Source: CAYYYP01 sp964475985
Lineage (GTDB): Bacteria > Bdellovibrionota > UBA1018 > CAYHWW01
Direction of reading: 5' to 3'
Assembly: GCA_964475985.1 (NCBI GenBank)
Contig: CAYYYP010000007.1
Location: 1-64,000, forward strand
DNA length: 64,000 bases
Both the position numbers and the translations under genes were made by a program. The notes under the pieces were generated by a model, which was given only the letters and a program-made list of their open reading frames with translations, had not been told where the DNA came from and searched no databases. Positions 62,605-64,000 of this stretch are shown one piece after another; within the stretch, counting starts at the first letter, position 1; every line of letters starts with the position of its first letter.

Positions 62605-63272
62605 TATGAAATCTCCTGAAGGGTTTTTAAATAAAAGGCCATGAGCAGGCTTGTCGTGTCGGCGCGAAAGCTAAGAAGCTTTCCTTTAAAAAGAAATGAA
62701 AGCGCTTCCTCGATACAGGCTTCGTAATTCGCGTCCTCCGGTTGCTTAAGTTTTTGCATATAACCACGGAGCCACGCGCGGATGGATAAGAGTTCGTGGT
62801 TCTCTAATGGCACTGGAGTTTTTGATTTTAATTGAACCAAAAGTTGAGCCTGCGCACTTTCATCCGAATTCAGTAAAAACTGCAAGTAGCGGGCGGCCCT
62901 TGCCTGGGCCGACCCAGTTTTCCAAGGCCGTGCAGGGGAATTTTCTACGAAAGATATTTTGTTTAAGAATTCAAAATCCGCCCTCGTTTCAAAGCAGGCA
63001 TTGGCGAGCAGGGCTACCATTCGCGAAAGGCAAGACCCGCTTAAAGTAATATTGCAGTAGCTTGCGGACGGCAGCGCCGAAAAATCATCTGACGTCTCAG
63101 CACTTAAATTCTTAGCGACAGAGAGGTCCATGCCGGCTTTCGCCAGCGTGCCATAAAAGAGGCAAAAATCTCCATACTCCATCTCGGGCGGCACGGTTAA
63201 AAACGGAAACAGGTTTCCCAATTTTGGCGGCAGGGCCTCAAGTAGGGTCGGCATAAGAAACGCAGTCGGCAT
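62604..63272 (-). CDS. Hypothetical protein, function unknown
   Basis: A 222-residue mostly helical protein with leucine-rich stretches and no signal peptide or recognised motif. It has five cysteines. Segments such as YLQFLLNSDESAQAQLLVQL and YEACIEEALSFLFKGKLLSF resemble helical scaffold proteins, but this is only a fold impression. It is the first gene of a two-gene minus-strand unit with the exported protein at 62197. The start has two in-frame ATG choices (63272 and 63254) and no strong ribosome site. Confidence 0.55.
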   Translation of the reverse strand: MPTAFLMPTLLEALPPKLGNLFPFLTVPPEMEYGDFCLFYGTLAKAGMDLSVAKNLSAETSDDFSALPSASYCNITLSGSCLSRMVALLANACFETRADFEFLNKISFVENSPARPWKTGSAQARAARYLQFLLNSDESAQAQLLVQLKSKTPVPLENHELLSIRAWLRGYMQKLKQPEDANYEACIEEALSFLFKGKLLSFRADTTSLLMAFYLKTLQEIS

Positions 63273-63406
63273 GGTAGGCTTTTACCGCAATTTGAATCCA
63301 AGTCCTAAGACTCTTAGGCAGGATTTTCTCCGCCGAATTTGCCTAGCACATTCCCCCTTAAGGGCGCGCTTAAAAAAGTCGAAGGGTTTGAAGAGAGGAA
63401 TCGTAA

Positions 63407-64000
63407 ATGTTGCTCAAGAATCTCTTTTTCATTTCCATTCTGCTATCAACTAAAATCGTTTTTGCAAGTCATGGGGCCCATGAGGAACCCCATCACGCAG
63501 AAAACCACAGCGGTTTTTTAGGCACCTATTACGAGCGAGCGGCCGCCTTTTGGGAAAAGGTAGATAAGCTTGCAAAAGCTGATCAGGAGAATGAATTCCT
63601 TCACCACCGCGTAAACGAATTAGAAGCGGAAAACACTAAGCTTAAGCTTGAACTCGGTGTACGCGAAGAATCCAAACGTGCAAAACGCTTGAGCGAAGAA
63701 GCCCTAGCCGAAGCTGGCCATCCCGCTGCGCGCACCGAGGCGTCCTTGGTACCCGAACTCAGCAATCCGGATACTCCGCCAGAAATTTTAAGTATGTCGC
63801 CAAAAAAGATTCTTAAGTATTCCATGACGGCGTTAGAAAAATCGGAATTTGACCGCGCGGCACGCGGCTTCATTTTCCTTGCCACTGGTAGTGAAAATAA
63901 AATTTATTCTACCGCCCAAACGCATTACCTCGCTGGTCTTTGCCTTATGGAACTTAAAAATTTTGGTAAGGCCCGTAAATACCTTACGCGCGCCCACCAA
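63407..64000 (+). CDS. Exported TPR-like protein, C-terminus beyond the window
   Basis: An open frame from ATG 63407 to the right edge (198 codons without a stop). GAGAGGA lies seven bases upstream. The signal peptide is MLLKNLFFISILLSTKIVFA, cleaved before SHGAHEE. His/Glu-rich residues follow, then a coiled coil (HHRVNELEAENTKLKLELGV), and from about residue 125 paired helices of TPR type (ALEKSEFDRAARGFIFLATG, HYLAGLCLMELKNFGKARKY). Coiled coil plus TPR resembles YbgF/CpoB, the Tol-Pal cofactor, but this is only a suggestion. Confidence 0.75.
   Translation, partial: MLLKNLFFISILLSTKIVFASHGAHEEPHHAENHSGFLGTYYERAAAFWEKVDKLAKADQENEFLHHRVNELEAENTKLKLELGVREESKRAKRLSEEALAEAGHPAARTEASLVPELSNPDTPPEILSMSPKKILKYSMTALEKSEFDRAARGFIFLATGSENKIYSTAQTHYLAGLCLMELKNFGKARKYLTRAHQ

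Overview
The window is a dense, roughly 64 kb stretch of bacterial chromosome from a Gram-negative organism. It carries a full type II secretion (T2SS) operon, many lipoproteins and outer-membrane-like proteins, a signal peptidase II and SecDF/YajC. A CarD-family regulator, a GspN-type T2SS operon with a PilM-like GspL, a VLCAD-like acyl-CoA dehydrogenase and a DUF222-like HNH protein together suggest a Bdellovibrionota or other former-deltaproteobacterial lineage. That placement is an inference from gene content. A run of exactly 10 Ns at 7450-7459 marks a scaffold join, so this is a draft or metagenome assembly. No rRNA, tRNA or CRISPR array was recognised.

Layout. 1-6460: the tail of a probable tyrosine recombinase at the left edge, a small secreted protein, and a two-gene lipoprotein operon whose second member is a 1236-residue fibronectin-III plus beta-propeller-like surface protein. 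6477-7484: a GshB-like ATP-grasp enzyme running into the assembly gap. 7498-21744 (minus strand): a complete gspC-D-E-F-G-H-I-J-K-L-M-N operon with overlapping or closely spaced genes and a strong terminator after gspN; no prepilin peptidase (gspO) is present here. 22105-24993: a probable accessory islet with a polytopic membrane protein and an HNH endonuclease. 25166-31083: acyl-CoA dehydrogenase, CarD regulator, gltX and cysS.

31085-40817: uvrB surrounded by secreted or outer-membrane proteins not recognised by family. These include two related barrel-like proteins with Pro/Ala/acidic tails, a protein with a His/Gly-rich tandem-repeat tail, and a CsgG-like lipoprotein. 40826-43318: uvrC, without its usual C-terminal helix-hairpin-helix domain, between two small zinc-ribbon proteins. 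43551-48463: a SpoIID-like protein, queA, a metallo-beta-lactamase-fold hydrolase and an unrecognised exported protein. 48493-52635: sugar aminotransferase, two glycosyltransferases and a family 4 uracil-DNA glycosylase. 52632-53597: signal peptidase II fused to an extra membrane/HAMP-like module. 53666-60909: tgt, yajC, secD, secF, recJ and a PlsC-like acyltransferase. 60910-64000: dcd, a nucleoside deoxyribosyltransferase-like protein, two hypothetical genes and a TPR-like exported protein cut by the right edge.

Functionally the window combines envelope biogenesis (Sec, lipoprotein processing, T2SS, glycan synthesis), nucleotide-excision repair (uvrB, uvrC) with uracil repair and dUTP avoidance (udg, dcd, recJ), and tRNA metabolism (gltX, cysS, queA, tgt). 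The most unusual items are the LspA-HAMP fusion, the HhH-less UvrC, the histone-like tail on CarD, and the 115-residue cytoplasmic extension on GspC.
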